Positions 51,057 to 60,747 of a DNA stretch of 64,000 nucleotides are shown in pieces. The notes beneath the pieces are model-generated. The model saw only the letters and a program-made list of their open reading frames with translations. It made no database searches and was not told the DNA's origin. Where the stretch lies: positions 1-64,000 of the forward strand of contig JAHIWP010000064.1 in assembly GCA_018816095.1 (NCBI GenBank). The letters are read 5' to 3'. The position numbers were made by a program, and so were the translations under genes. Each line of letters begins with the position of its first letter. The stretch's first letter is position 1. The DNA comes from Gammaproteobacteria bacterium (GTDB lineage Bacteria; Pseudomonadota; Gammaproteobacteria; Pseudomonadales; Pseudomonadaceae).

Positions 51057-53498
51057 CTAGATGGGTAACCAGCCGTCGGCGGTACGCCGTTGCATTACGG
51101 TTGCACAATCACTGTCAATGCGCAGCAGATGAAGCCAGCCGTTGATCACGAGATCACGCACCGCAGCATGCTCGCTAATGACCTTATCGATCATGGTTTG
51201 CGGCGCTTGAATAACCACTGTGAGCCGCAGAGGTCGATGCACCCAACGTTTGCCGTTATGCAGCGACTGATGCGCCAGGCCGATGCGCAGGTCGCCGCCG
51301 TTGCCTTCGAATACTCCAATGCGCCCGCCGACCACGTTGTGCAGCACTTTGTCGCCACTGCCAAAGCGCAGGTTGTCGGTGGTGGAGGTCAGGTACTGCA
51401 GGTTGATCCAGTGCGCCACCACCATCGGCGCGGTCATGATCAGCTCCAGCACCTGGCCATCAGCATCCTGCTGCCAATCGTAGTCATGCAGGAATACGCG
51501 CCCCAGCAGGTTCTGACCGCGGGTCCGTGAGCGCGGCGCGGCGATAAACCCCGCATTACCGGCCAAGCCCCACTCTGGGCGAGTTTGCGCCCAGTCAGAG
51601 GCACGCCGGCGTAAGCTGTTCAACAGCTTTGCGGGCTTTTCGCTCAGGTGCGCGAGCCCTAAAAGGCTGGCGCGTTCGCGCCGCGCGATAACACTGGCAG
51701 CATCGAGCGCCTGACGCAGAGTCAGCCACGCTGGCTGCAGTGCAGCCGGCAGTGCTGTGTTGCCAAATAGCTGAATCTCGTCGGTGCTGGTGTTGTGCAG
51801 CCCTGCCAGTACTCGGCAGTCTGTTGGCAGGTGGATACCGCGCTCGCGAAGCAGGCCGCGCACGTCGGCGTCATTTAGCAAGTCGGCCAGTAAGCGTGCA
51901 TTGATCTCGCCACTCTGGCCGCAACAGGCTCCGCAATCCAATCCGGCTGCCTGCGGATTATTGGCGCTTTGGCTGCCATGCCCCAGTAGTAGGATCAGCG
52001 GCGGGAAATCCTGGGTCAGGCCCATTGCGCGCAAGACACGTGCAGCCACATTCACCCGCTGTTCAAGCTCAAGCACTGGGAGTGTGGGTTTTACCTGCTG
52101 CCACTCGTGCGGCCGTAAAGCCGTGCGATCAGGTGCGGCCGGGCGAGAGAAGAGCCCGCCGACGCGGCCAAGCAGTGCGCCGGCATAGCCCATGCCCAGC
52201 GCCTCAACCAGTGTGAAGGTCGAAGCGGGCAGCCGCTCAAACAGCTGCCAACGCCCAGCGCGCTGCAGACGGTTTTGCCGCTGGTTGGCCAGGCGCAAGT
52301 CACGGTTGGCATCGCCGCTGCTGTCCGTAGCGGTTAATTGGGCCGCCAGCAGTCCAGGCAATTGCGGGCGTGTGGCCTCAGTGCCCAGCGGGGTGTAGGC
52401 GATCGGCAGGCCAAAAAAGCCGGCGAAGCCGCTGGTCTGTACCTGCGCGCTGGACTGCTCAAGGGCACGGCGCATTACCTCCGAGCGCACATCGATGCAG
52501 AAATACACGCGTGCCACCGGGGTGTCACAAGCTTGAGTGGCAGGGGCCTGGCATAACTGCGCTTGCAACTGCTCCTGCCAGGCCAGTTCTTCGGCCCGCT
52601 GCCATACCTGCAGCGCCTGCCAGCCGGGCGAAGGGGACGCACAGCGCGCGGCCTGCCATGCCAGGCGCCAGGCGCTCCAGCGGCTGTCCGCATCACGCCG
52701 GCGGTCGTCCACCAGCCATTCCCAGGCGGCCCGGATCGCCAGTAATTCCAAGAGTATGGGGTCGTCGCCTGCTTGCAGACGCGCCTGCCAACGCATGTAG
52801 GCACACCAGGATGCCCAGCCAAGGCTGCGCAGCAACAGGCAGTCGAACCATTCGGTCAGCTCATCCTCGGCAAGCCCCAAGTGCTGTACGGCAGTCTGCA
52901 AGGCCAAGTGGGGTTCAGGCGGCAACTGAGCAATCCGCTCACTCAGTGCGCTGCAGGCGCTGAGCACACTCAAACCGCGATCTTGCACCATGGAGGCGCG
53001 CCAACTCTGATAAAGCCCATGCTGCACATCAGGTCGCCAGTCAGCCTGGTTTTCATCGAACCAGGCCGCGCAGCACTGGCCTATCTGCTGGGTAATTAAC
53101 GCGGGCCAACCGGGTAGGCTGATTTCGGCCTCAGCCATGTCTTCGAGCAACGGCAGGCGTTGGCTGTTGCTCGGCGACTCATGCAGCAATTGCAGCAACT
53201 GCTCGGGTGTCCAGGCGAGTGATGTTTCGGCCTGCGCCTGCTCAAGATGACGCTCGGCTATGCGTGCCTCATCCCAGGCTGCTCGGTAGTCCGTTGCGGT
53301 CAGCGTGAGGCTGCTGCCAGCACGCTTGTGCAATTGCTCAGCGACTCTGCCCCAGGGCTGGTCACGCCGCTCCCACAGTGGGTTGACGGCGATCATGCGG
53401 TCTAGCGGCCAGGTCGGTGCAATGCGCTCGCAAGCCTCGCGGGCGAGGGTGTTTAGGACGTCCGGGTCAAGGCTGAGTCCGTGTTCGAATGCGCTCAT
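51057..53498 (-). CDS. dabA: DabA-type inorganic-carbon transport subunit (DUF2309)
   Basis: This 813-residue protein is of the DUF2309/UPF0753 family. Members named DabA form, with DabB, a proton-driven CO2-capturing complex with a beta-carbonic-anhydrase-like zinc site. The putative zinc ligands are present: C334 and D336 (YFCIDVRSE), H507 (LLGHGSQS) and C522 (GLDCGACCG). The C-D spacing of 2 and H-C spacing of 15 match the Halothiobacillus protein as I recall it. It overlaps dabB by 4 bp and is downstream of it. The physiological role in a heterotroph is bicarbonate supply; this is inferred. Confidence 0.88.
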   Translation of the reverse strand: MSAFEHGLSLDPDVLNTLAREACERIAPTWPLDRMIAVNPLWERRDQPWGRVAEQLHKRAGSSLTLTATDYRAAWDEARIAERHLEQAQAETSLAWTPEQLLQLLHESPSNSQRLPLLEDMAEAEISLPGWPALITQQIGQCCAAWFDENQADWRPDVQHGLYQSWRASMVQDRGLSVLSACSALSERIAQLPPEPHLALQTAVQHLGLAEDELTEWFDCLLLRSLGWASWCAYMRWQARLQAGDDPILLELLAIRAAWEWLVDDRRRDADSRWSAWRLAWQAARCASPSPGWQALQVWQRAEELAWQEQLQAQLCQAPATQACDTPVARVYFCIDVRSEVMRRALEQSSAQVQTSGFAGFFGLPIAYTPLGTEATRPQLPGLLAAQLTATDSSGDANRDLRLANQRQNRLQRAGRWQLFERLPASTFTLVEALGMGYAGALLGRVGGLFSRPAAPDRTALRPHEWQQVKPTLPVLELEQRVNVAARVLRAMGLTQDFPPLILLLGHGSQSANNPQAAGLDCGACCGQSGEINARLLADLLNDADVRGLLRERGIHLPTDCRVLAGLHNTSTDEIQLFGNTALPAALQPAWLTLRQALDAASVIARRERASLLGLAHLSEKPAKLLNSLRRRASDWAQTRPEWGLAGNAGFIAAPRSRTRGQNLLGRVFLHDYDWQQDADGQVLELIMTAPMVVAHWINLQYLTSTTDNLRFGSGDKVLHNVVGGRIGVFEGNGGDLRIGLAHQSLHNGKRWVHRPLRLTVVIQAPQTMIDKVISEHAAVRDLVINGWLHLLRIDSDCATVMQRRTADGWLPI

Positions 53499-55036
53499 TG
53501 GCTGTCTCCAGTTGCGTCAATGCGACTCGGTGCATGGCGTACCGGCCACAGGCGGAAAGTCAGGCGGGTAAAGTGTTCATCCAGATAAAAACCGGCAAAG
53601 GCCAGGGGGTACAGCCGCCGCGCCAGTGCGCCAGTGGGGCGAGTGATGATCAGCCCCTGAAACACATAAAGCGTGACGAACAGCAGCAGCGCGAACAGCC
53701 CCAGGTAATGCTGCAAAACGCTTGGCGCAGGGCTGCTGCCCAGCACGTGGGCGGCGGCGAAGTGCCAGAGCAGGTAGAGGCCGAGGACCAGTGTGAGCAT
53801 GCCCAGGCTGTGCAGCGCACCGCTCAGGCGCAGGCACCAGGGGGCCAGACCAATGGCCAGGATGACCAGCGCCATGAGCGGCAGCGAGTGGGCCGGCAGT
53901 AGCAGGTTCCAGAGCTCATGCAGCAGCGCGACCCAAAGCGTGGCCAGGCCTAGCGCCAGCAACACCTGTTGCATCCCAAGCGCGGGACGCGGGTCACACA
54001 ACGCTTGGCGTCGCACCTGGGCGACCGTTTCACCTGCACCGAGGAAGGCATAAGCCTTGTACAGCGAGTGAGCCAGTAGGTGCACCAGCGCCAATTCGTA
54101 AAGGCCCAAACCGCACTCGAGTAGCATCAAACCCATCTGCGCACAGGTGGACCACGCCAAACGGACCTTGATGCTGATGCGGGTCATCATCACTAAGCCT
54201 GCGAGTACCGCCGTCCCTCCGCCGACCACCACTAACAAGGTCTGCGCCGTGGGAGCGGCTGATAGCAAGGGGGCGAAACGCAGCAGCACAAAGCCGCCCA
54301 GGTTGACCAAACCGGCATGCAGCAGCGCCGAGACCGGTGTGGGCGCTTCCATGACTTGAATCAGCCAGCCGTGTACCGGCAACTGCGCGGATTTTAGAAT
54401 CACCGCCAATACCAGCAGCACGGCCGCCAGTTGCAGGTCCCAGCCTAAGCTGGCGTTAGCTTGCAGGCGCATGACGACCTCATCGAGGATCACTGCAATC
54501 GTGCTTTCGCCGCCGGCGCGCACCAGCAAGAGGGTGGCGATAATCAAGCAGATATCAGCCAGGCGGCTGGCAATGAACTTCTTGTGCGCCACCACCTGGG
54601 CCAGGGGGCGGTCGCGATAAAAGGTCAGTAACTGATGCAGGCATAAGCTGGAGGCAATCCAAGCGCCGACCACTATGTACAGGTCGCTGCTGGTAACCAC
54701 GAGCGCCACCGCAGCTAATGTGCCAAGTAGCGCGAGAACGTAGCGCCGTTGACCCGGCTCACCGTCGAGGTAGCGCTGCGAGAAATCGATGATAACCAGC
54801 CCGAGTAGGCTGATCAGGGCGGCCATGGCCAGACCCAACCGATCGTTGTCACGTCCGTCCAGCGTCGCTTGGAGTAGTGCTACCAGCACTAAGGCAAAGC
54901 CCAGGTAACCTGCGATTCGCGCAGGCCACCAGATGCGCGAAACCGGCGATGTTGATGCGCTCACGGCCACCATTAATAAGGCCAGTAGGTAAAGCCAGGG
55001 CAGCAAGGTACTCAATTGAGAAAGCAGAAAAGGCAT
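53495..55036 (-). CDS. dabB: DabB-type proton-conducting membrane subunit (NuoL/MrpA-like)
   Basis: This 513-residue integral membrane protein has about 14 helices and is related to NuoL/MrpA antiporter subunits. Typical stretches are LPVHGWLIQVMEAPTPVSALLHAGLVNLGGFVLLRFAPLL and VRLAWSTCAQMGLMLLECGLGLYELALVHLLAHSLYKAYAFLGAGE. It should conduct protons that power DabA. It is not part of a complete nuo or mrp cluster, which supports the DabB assignment. It is transcribed first in the dabBA operon, opposite the LysR gene. Confidence 0.88.
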   Translation of the reverse strand: MPFLLSQLSTLLPWLYLLALLMVAVSASTSPVSRIWWPARIAGYLGFALVLVALLQATLDGRDNDRLGLAMAALISLLGLVIIDFSQRYLDGEPGQRRYVLALLGTLAAVALVVTSSDLYIVVGAWIASSLCLHQLLTFYRDRPLAQVVAHKKFIASRLADICLIIATLLLVRAGGESTIAVILDEVVMRLQANASLGWDLQLAAVLLVLAVILKSAQLPVHGWLIQVMEAPTPVSALLHAGLVNLGGFVLLRFAPLLSAAPTAQTLLVVVGGGTAVLAGLVMMTRISIKVRLAWSTCAQMGLMLLECGLGLYELALVHLLAHSLYKAYAFLGAGETVAQVRRQALCDPRPALGMQQVLLALGLATLWVALLHELWNLLLPAHSLPLMALVILAIGLAPWCLRLSGALHSLGMLTLVLGLYLLWHFAAAHVLGSSPAPSVLQHYLGLFALLLFVTLYVFQGLIITRPTGALARRLYPLAFAGFYLDEHFTRLTFRLWPVRHAPSRIDATGDSQ

Positions 55037-55139
55037 CAGAGAACCTCCGCAGGTGGTCGGTAGGCTCAGTCTCTAGTAGTTGCTTTTTTAATTAAAATAG
55101 ATTGAATAGAACTTAATTATCTTAAATAAAGAACGAATC
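55037..55139. promoter_or_regulatory. AT-rich divergent promoter between dabB and a LysR gene
   Basis: About 100 bp separate the two divergent starts. The half next to the LysR gene (55080-55135) is strikingly A/T-rich against a GC-rich background, with TTAATTAAAATAG and CTTAATTATC segments. This fits a LysR-regulated divergent promoter with T-N11-A sites. Confidence 0.55.
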
Positions 55140-56012
55140 ATGCGCCGGCTGAACTTTCATCACTTGCACTATTTCTGGGCCGTGGCCAAGGAGGGCAACC
55201 TAACCCGCGCCGCACAGTCGTTGCATGTCGCTCAGTCGGCGCTGTCGACGCAGATCCGCGCCTTGGAAGATCAACTCGGCTATGCGCTGTTCATCCGCTC
55301 AGGCCGCAACCTGCTGCTCACCGAGGCCGGTCGTCTGGCGCTGGATTACGCGGAAAGTATTTTCGCCCTGGGCAATGAATTACAAATGACCCTACAAGGT
55401 GCCCAACAAGCCAATCAGCCACTTCGCATCGGCGCGGTGGCCACGCTCTCGCGTAACTTCCAGGAGAACCTGCTGCGGCCTTTTTTGGGCCGCCGTGATG
55501 TGCGCATAACTCTGGAGTCGGGCAGCTTGGGCGAGTTGTTGGAGCGACTGGCACTGCACAAGCTGGACATCGTGCTCAGTAATACGCCGGTCAGTTCGGA
55601 TGCCCAGCGGTCTTGGCGCTGTCGGCTCCTGGATCGCCAGTCGGTGTGTTTGGTCGGGCCACCGCGTATTGATCAACCGCCCTTCGACCTGCTCCGCGAC
55701 CTCAATCAGGTGCGCTTAATCGTGCCAGGCCGTAGCAGCGATATTCGCAGCCAGTTCGAGCTGTTCTGCGACAGCCAGGGCTTAAGCCCGACTATCTGCG
55801 CTGAGGTCGATGACATGGCCATGCTGCGCCTGCTGGCGCGCGACTCCGGCGATGTTGCGCTACTGCCGGCGGTGGTGGTGCAGGACGAATTACAGGCGGG
55901 CGTGTTGCAGCTTTATGCACAAATCCCCGAAATTGCTGAGCAGTTCTTCGCGGTAACCCAGCAACGGCACTTCAACTTGGGGATTCTCGATGAGTTGTTA
56001 TCGGCTCATTGA
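55140..56012 (+). CDS. LysR-family regulator divergent from dabBA
   Basis: This 290-residue LysR-type regulator has an N-terminal helix-turn-helix (NLTRAAQSLHVAQSALSTQIRALEDQLGYALF, residues about 20-51) and an effector-binding domain from about 90. It belongs to the MRRLNFHHLHYFWAVAKEGN subgroup (NhaR-like). Its divergent position to dabBA suggests that it controls that operon, perhaps in response to CO2/bicarbonate or pH/Na+; this is inference. Confidence 0.9.
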   Translation: MRRLNFHHLHYFWAVAKEGNLTRAAQSLHVAQSALSTQIRALEDQLGYALFIRSGRNLLLTEAGRLALDYAESIFALGNELQMTLQGAQQANQPLRIGAVATLSRNFQENLLRPFLGRRDVRITLESGSLGELLERLALHKLDIVLSNTPVSSDAQRSWRCRLLDRQSVCLVGPPRIDQPPFDLLRDLNQVRLIVPGRSSDIRSQFELFCDSQGLSPTICAEVDDMAMLRLLARDSGDVALLPAVVVQDELQAGVLQLYAQIPEIAEQFFAVTQQRHFNLGILDELLSAH

Positions 56013-56040
56013 GTTTGATGAGGCTGCGATTCAAGCCCGC

Positions 56041-56784
56041 TCAGTGCGCCCAGGCGACACGCCGGGCCAGGCGTTCAAAGCCCATGTCCACCACCACAGC
56101 CAGCATGCCCACGACCACCGCGCCTTGCAGCACATAGGCGGTATTGAAGCCGCTCAAACCGACAATGATGGGCGAGCCCAGCGTTTTGGCGCCGACGGTG
56201 GAAGCGATGGCTGCCGTGCCGATGTTGATGATGACTGAGGTGCGCACCCCCGACAGCCATACCGGCATGGCCAGTGGCCCCTCGACCTGGCGTAGGCGCT
56301 GCCATGGCGATAGGCCCATGCCGTTGGCCGCTTGCAGCACGGGAGCAGGCACGGCGTGTAGGCCAGTGATCGTGCCTTGCACCACTGGCAACAGCCCGTA
56401 GAGCGTCAGTGCGATCAAGGCGGGTAATTCACCAAAGCCCACCGCCGGCACCGCCAGTGCCAGTACCGCCACTGGCGGCAGGGTTTGGCCCATGGACACC
56501 AGCGTTTCCAGCACCGGGCGAAAAGCTCGCCCGGCCGGCCGGGTTACCCAAACTCCGGCCAGCGTACCTACCAGCACAGCGGCCGCCCCCGACACACCCA
56601 CCAGCAACAAGTGTTGCCAGAGTAATTGGGTGAACGGCTCCTGGCGGTATAACGGGCGTTCCAACTTCGGGAACAGGCTGGCGAATAGCGCTTCGCTGTG
56701 GGGCAGGCCGAACACCAAGGCCGCCAGCAGCAAGACGGCCCAGAGCAGCTTGTCGCCCAGCCAGGCGTAGCGCGGCTTAAGCAT
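56041..56784 (-). CDS. yehW: Osmoprotectant ABC permease, YehW type
   Basis: This 247-residue permease of the OpuC/YehW family has about six helices. The coupling loop includes [56 protein letters not shown] chose the ATG at 56784 with AGGGG upstream, which overlaps the ATPase stop by 8 bp; an ATG at 56799 would also be possible. It is the last gene in the yehZYXW-like operon. Confidence 0.86.
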   Translation of the reverse strand: MLKPRYAWLGDKLLWAVLLLAALVFGLPHSEALFASLFPKLERPLYRQEPFTQLLWQHLLLVGVSGAAAVLVGTLAGVWVTRPAGRAFRPVLETLVSMGQTLPPVAVLALAVPAVGFGELPALIALTLYGLLPVVQGTITGLHAVPAPVLQAANGMGLSPWQRLRQVEGPLAMPVWLSGVRTSVIINIGTAAIASTVGAKTLGSPIIVGLSGFNTAYVLQGAVVVGMLAVVVDMGFERLARRVAWAH

Positions 56785-57763
56785 GCTGCCCCTGGTCATC
56801 GCTTAACGGCAGAGAGCCAGTGTGCCGGCGATTGAATAAGTCGGTCGCGTGCAGAACCCCCGCGTGCGCGCCCGTATCGTCCAGCAGGTTGAGGCTCTGG
56901 CAGCCGTGCAATGCCAGGGTCGAAACGGCTTCGCGCAGGGTGGCGTTGGCGGGCAGGCTGGGGCCGCTGTGTGGCGCATCAGCCCGTGCAAGGCTATCCG
57001 CGCGTTGCAGCGACAGCAGCTTGATGCCGACATCGCTGCGCCCGATAAAGTCGGCCACCTGCGCATTGGCGGGCTGGCTCAGCAGGGCCAGTGGCGAGCC
57101 GACTTGCACAATCCGCCCCTGCTCCAATAACACGATCTGGGTGCCCAGGCGCAGTGCCTCGTCGATGTCATGCGTGACCATGACGATGGTCTTGCCCGAG
57201 GCTTGATGAATACGCTTGACCTCGTCCTGCAGGGCCGTACGAATAAGCGGGTCCAGCGCGCCGAAGGGCTCATCCATCAGCAGCACCTCTGGGTCGCCCG
57301 CCAACGCGCGTGCCACGCCCACGCGCTGCTGCTGCCCACCGGATAACTGGTGTGGGTAGCGCGGGCCATAGGTGGCAGGGTCCAGGTCAAACACGCGTAA
57401 CAGCTCGGTGACGCGGGCTGCAATGCGTTCGCGCGGCCAGTCGAGCATGGTGGGTACCACGCCAATATTGCGCGCCACCGTCCAGTGCGGGAACAGCCCC
57501 ACTGACTGAATCACATAGCCCATGCGCAGGCGCAGTTCACGCAAGGGCATGTGCGCCGTGTCCTGCCCATCCAGCATCACGCGGCCGCTGTCGGGCTGCT
57601 CCATGCGGTTGATCATTTTCAACAAGGTGGATTTGCCCGACCCCGAGGCGCCAATCAACACCACCAGTTCACCGCGACCAATGCGCAGGCTTACGTCGTC
57701 CAGCGCTTTGGGGGCGTGAGCGGCAAGGCCATAGGTTTTAGTCACGTTGTTAAATTCGATCAC
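56777..57763 (-). CDS. yehX: Osmoprotectant ABC ATPase, YehX type
   Basis: This 328-residue ATPase of the ProV/OpuCA/YehX group has Walker A at 38-45 (GASGSGKS), signature LSGGQQQR, Walker [14 protein letters not shown] and the H-loop VTHDIDEA. The C-terminal region (about 240-328) looks like a CBS-type regulatory part. It overlaps the upstream permease by 4 bp and the downstream permease by 8 bp, so the four genes are tightly coupled. Confidence 0.88.
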   Translation of the reverse strand: MIEFNNVTKTYGLAAHAPKALDDVSLRIGRGELVVLIGASGSGKSTLLKMINRMEQPDSGRVMLDGQDTAHMPLRELRLRMGYVIQSVGLFPHWTVARNIGVVPTMLDWPRERIAARVTELLRVFDLDPATYGPRYPHQLSGGQQQRVGVARALAGDPEVLLMDEPFGALDPLIRTALQDEVKRIHQASGKTIVMVTHDIDEALRLGTQIVLLEQGRIVQVGSPLALLSQPANAQVADFIGRSDVGIKLLSLQRADSLARADAPHSGPSLPANATLREAVSTLALHGCQSLNLLDDTGAHAGVLHATDLFNRRHTGSLPLSDDQGQHA

Positions 57764-58959
57764 TGCGCGAGCTCCATGGTGGGGGTGGCCTTAGCGGACA
57801 GGCCGATCAGCAGTTTGAACAGGCCGTCCACCAACGCACCCAGCACGACGATGGGCACCACACCGAGCAGCACCAAATCCTGGGCGCTGCTGAACAACCC
57901 TTCAAACATCAGGCTACCCAGGCCGCCTGCACCAATCAGCGCTGTCACCGCGGCCAGGCCCACCGCCTGAATGCTGGCGATGCGCACGCCACTCAACACC
58001 ACGGGCAGCGCCAGCGGCACCTGCGCCTGCCAAAACAATTGCGCCGGGGTAAAGCCCAAACCTTGCGCAGCCTGCGTGACTGCCGATGGCACCTGCGCCA
58101 GCCCGGCCAGCGTGCCGCGCACCACCGGCAGCAAGCTGTACAGCGTTAATGCCAACACGCCTGGCGCCAGCCCCACGCCACTGATACCGGCACGGCCCAG
58201 TGCCGGCCAGCTCGCGGCCAACCAAGCCAACGGCGCCATCAGCAGGCCAAACAGCGCAATCGAGGGGATGGTTTGGACGATATTGAGCAGCGGAAACATC
58301 GCGCGCCCGACTCGCGCGTAACGATGAGTGGCCCAGCCGAGCGGCAGGCCAACGGCCAGGGTAAACAACAGCGCCAGTGCGACGATCTGGCAATGGCGGG
58401 CAATCACGCCCCAGTACTCATCGCTACGGTTGGCGTACTCCTTCATGATCGACAACTCATCGGCACCGCCGCTGACCAGCAACAGCGCCAGCGGCAACAA
58501 AGCCGTCGTGGCCACGCCCATACGCGCCAAGGTGCCGGCGCGCAGGGCTTGCAGTGCATCGGCCAGCACTAAGCCCAACAGCAACCACGCCAGCCACAGG
58601 CCACTGCCCAATGCCGTGCGGGCAAACGGCGCGCTTGCCTGCACCACCAGGGTGGCGTGGCTGGCGGCTAGAGCGCCCAGCCCCACTGCTAACACGGTTG
58701 CCGCTGCGACGGTCAGCCACAAATAGATGCGACGGGGCGGTGCTAGCGAGAGTAATAACAACCCTACCAGCAAGACGGCCAAGCCCCAGACGGGCCCTTG
58801 CAGCAGTGCGAAGAATGAGACGGCTTCGCCCGACACCAGACGATTGGGCGCTACGCGCACCAGCGGCAGGCTCCACAAAGCACCGACCACCAGCAGCGAA
58901 AGTGCAGCCTGTGCAGTTCGCCAGCGTGGTTGGACGGCTGAGATTAAAGCGCTAACCAC
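57760..58959 (-). CDS. yehY: Osmoprotectant ABC permease, YehY type
   Basis: This 399-residue permease has an extended N-terminal membrane region (about five helices, residues 15-180) that precedes the core ABC permease domain (about 185-385). The coupling loop is AVTQAAQGLGFTPAQLFWQAQVPLALPVVLSGVRIASIQAVGLAAVTALIGAGGLG. The extended N-terminus distinguishes YehY from YehW. It is 36 bp downstream of the binding-protein gene. Confidence 0.87.
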   Translation of the reverse strand: MVSALISAVQPRWRTAQAALSLLVVGALWSLPLVRVAPNRLVSGEAVSFFALLQGPVWGLAVLLVGLLLLSLAPPRRIYLWLTVAAATVLAVGLGALAASHATLVVQASAPFARTALGSGLWLAWLLLGLVLADALQALRAGTLARMGVATTALLPLALLLVSGGADELSIMKEYANRSDEYWGVIARHCQIVALALLFTLAVGLPLGWATHRYARVGRAMFPLLNIVQTIPSIALFGLLMAPLAWLAASWPALGRAGISGVGLAPGVLALTLYSLLPVVRGTLAGLAQVPSAVTQAAQGLGFTPAQLFWQAQVPLALPVVLSGVRIASIQAVGLAAVTALIGAGGLGSLMFEGLFSSAQDLVLLGVVPIVVLGALVDGLFKLLIGLSAKATPTMELAQ

Positions 58960-58995
58960 CGTGATTGACGCTCACGTAAGGGGTCATCAGCAGGC

Positions 58996-59919
58996 TTATT
59001 GCAGCAGCCCTTTGGATTTGAGGAAGTCCGCGGCGACTTTCTTCGCGTCCTGGCCTTCGAGTTGAATCTTGGCGTTCAGGCTCTGCAGTGTGGGGCCATC
59101 CAGCAGTTCGAATACCGGCGTCAGGGCGTCGGCGATCTGAGGGTGTTGCTTGAGCGCGTCCTCGCGAACAATCGGCGCGGGTGCGTAAATAGGCTGCACG
59201 CCTTTGGGGTCGTCGAGAATCACCAGGCCCAAGGTGGCCACGGCGCCATCTGTGCCATAAGCCATGGCGGCGTTGACGCCGGAGGTTTGCTCACCGGCCG
59301 CACGAATCGTCACCGCCGTATCGCCACCGGCCAACGTCAGCAGTTGCTCGGGCTTGAGGGTGAAGTTGTAGGCTGTTTGGAAGGCCGGCAGTGCGTCCGA
59401 ACGCTCGACAAACTCAGCCGAGGCGGCCAGCTTGAAGTGCCCACCTTTGCCCAGCCATTGGCCCAGGTCGTCGAGGGTTTTCAGTTGGTTGGGGCTGGCC
59501 ACATCTTGGCGAATGGCAATCGCCCAGGTGTTATTGGCTGGCGCAGGCGTCAGCCAGACAATCTTGTTCTGTTCATAGTCCAGCGCCTTGACGCGTTCGT
59601 AGCCGGCTTTGGCGTCTTTCCAAACCGGGTTGGACTCTTCGGCAAATATAAAGGCGCCGTTGCCGGTGTATTCAGGGTACAGATCAATCTCGCCGGCGGT
59701 CAGCGCGCCGCGCATCACCTGGGTGTTGCCCAGGCCAGGTTTGTTCTCGGTCTTGATACCCTTGGCTTCCAGTGCCAGCACAATCATATTGCCCAGCAAC
59801 TTGCCCTCGGTATCGATCTTGGAGCCCACACGCACGGGAGTATCCGCTTGCGCGAAGGCGCTGCCCATGGCCAGTAAGCCAGCCAAGATCAACGTAGTTC
59901 TACGTTGCATGAGGGTCAT
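58996..59919 (-). CDS. yehZ: Osmoprotectant periplasmic binding protein, YehZ/OsmF type
   Basis: This 307-residue binding protein is of the OpuAC family. It has a signal peptide (MTLMQRRTTLILAGLLAMGSAFAQA) and the mature start DTPVRVGSKIDTEGKLLGNMIVLALEAKG. GEIDLYPEYTGNGAF, the family signature, is present. AAGGAG 7 nt upstream supports the ATG at 59919. It is the first gene in the operon. The ligand of such systems is glycine betaine with low affinity, or other compatible solutes. Confidence 0.88.
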   Translation of the reverse strand: MTLMQRRTTLILAGLLAMGSAFAQADTPVRVGSKIDTEGKLLGNMIVLALEAKGIKTENKPGLGNTQVMRGALTAGEIDLYPEYTGNGAFIFAEESNPVWKDAKAGYERVKALDYEQNKIVWLTPAPANNTWAIAIRQDVASPNQLKTLDDLGQWLGKGGHFKLAASAEFVERSDALPAFQTAYNFTLKPEQLLTLAGGDTAVTIRAAGEQTSGVNAAMAYGTDGAVATLGLVILDDPKGVQPIYAPAPIVREDALKQHPQIADALTPVFELLDGPTLQSLNAKIQLEGQDAKKVAADFLKSKGLLQ

Positions 59920-59944
59920 GGTGAGGCTCCTTTATAGATAACGA

Positions 59945-60055
59945 GTAAAACAATAGCGGGCTTTCAGATGGAAACCCACCGATCAGGTTCTACCCAGCGC
60001 AAAGACCATGACCGACAACAACGCCCATGCAAGGGGCTAGCCGCTACTGTTTTAC
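59945..60055. repeat. 111-bp element bounded by 15-bp inverted repeats
   Basis: GTAAAACAATAGCGG (59945-59959) and CCGCTACTGTTTTAC (60041-60055) are complementary at 14 of 15 positions. No flanking target duplication is visible. It sits directly upstream of the yehZ gene and downstream of the DUF3087 gene. Confidence 0.6.
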
Positions 60056-60082
60056 GTGCAGCAAGTCTGTGGTTGGCGATGT

Positions 60083-60619
60083 TTAGCTGGGCAGTGCAGT
60101 GATCTTTTTCATAGCCTCGATCCAGTCGGGATTGAGTTGCGGCTGATCGATGTCCATCCCGAGGCTTTCCATACGCTCTTTGTGTCGGTTGATCTCCGCC
60201 ACGGCTTCGCTGAGTGCGCTGGAGTTGCCGTCCAGCTGGTGCATTTGGGTCAGGCCGAGATGATAGAAGCGCAGCAACTTCATGGCCTCCGGGTCATGTG
60301 CAGCCACCCCGGCTTTGACGTGGTGCATCACATTGGTGATGCGCATCAGGCTGCGCTTGAGCTGCCAGCCATAGGCTGCTGCGGCCATCCAGGGTTGTGA
60401 CCACATAAAGCTGCGCACCAGGGCCACAGTCAGCAGCAGGGCGATAATCACGCCGGTCAGGTTCCAGCGGAAATTATCCCCGCCTGGCTGGCCAAACAAC
60501 ATGACGGTGGCGGTGGACAGCAGCATGGCCAACACAACGAACGTCAGGGCGATGATTAGTGTGCTGCGGCGGGTTTGTTGGCGGTAGTGCTCGGGGTTCT
60601 GCTGTTGGATTTCGAACAT
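60083..60619 (-). CDS. DUF3087-family membrane protein
   Basis: This is a protein of about 178 residues with two helices (about 20-42 and 54-76) near the N-terminus and a soluble helical C-terminal domain (LKRSLMRITNVMHHVKAGVAAHDPEAMKLLRFYHLGLTQMHQLDGN). It resembles DUF3087 proteins of unknown function. I chose the ATG at 60619; a GTG three codons earlier and a longer frame to 60712 exist. No functional clue comes from the neighbours. Confidence 0.7.
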   Translation of the reverse strand: MFEIQQQNPEHYRQQTRRSTLIIALTFVVLAMLLSTATVMLFGQPGGDNFRWNLTGVIIALLLTVALVRSFMWSQPWMAAAAYGWQLKRSLMRITNVMHHVKAGVAAHDPEAMKLLRFYHLGLTQMHQLDGNSSALSEAVAEINRHKERMESLGMDIDQPQLNPDWIEAMKKITALPS

Positions 60620-60747
60620 CGTGGCCACGGGGCTCTCTCTGCGGTGAAGGGGGGCGTCGATTGAGGCTGATTCGGCGTATGCGCGATCGCTGCTGCAAGG
60701 TATCTTGCCCACCCACGGGTGAGGTTGCTTAAGGAATTGTCGGATTT

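Noticed and set aside
53495..55036. DabB gene as part of an Mrp antiporter or complex I cluster
   Set aside because: No other mrp or nuo subunits are nearby, and the DUF2309 partner is coupled by overlap, which favours DabB.
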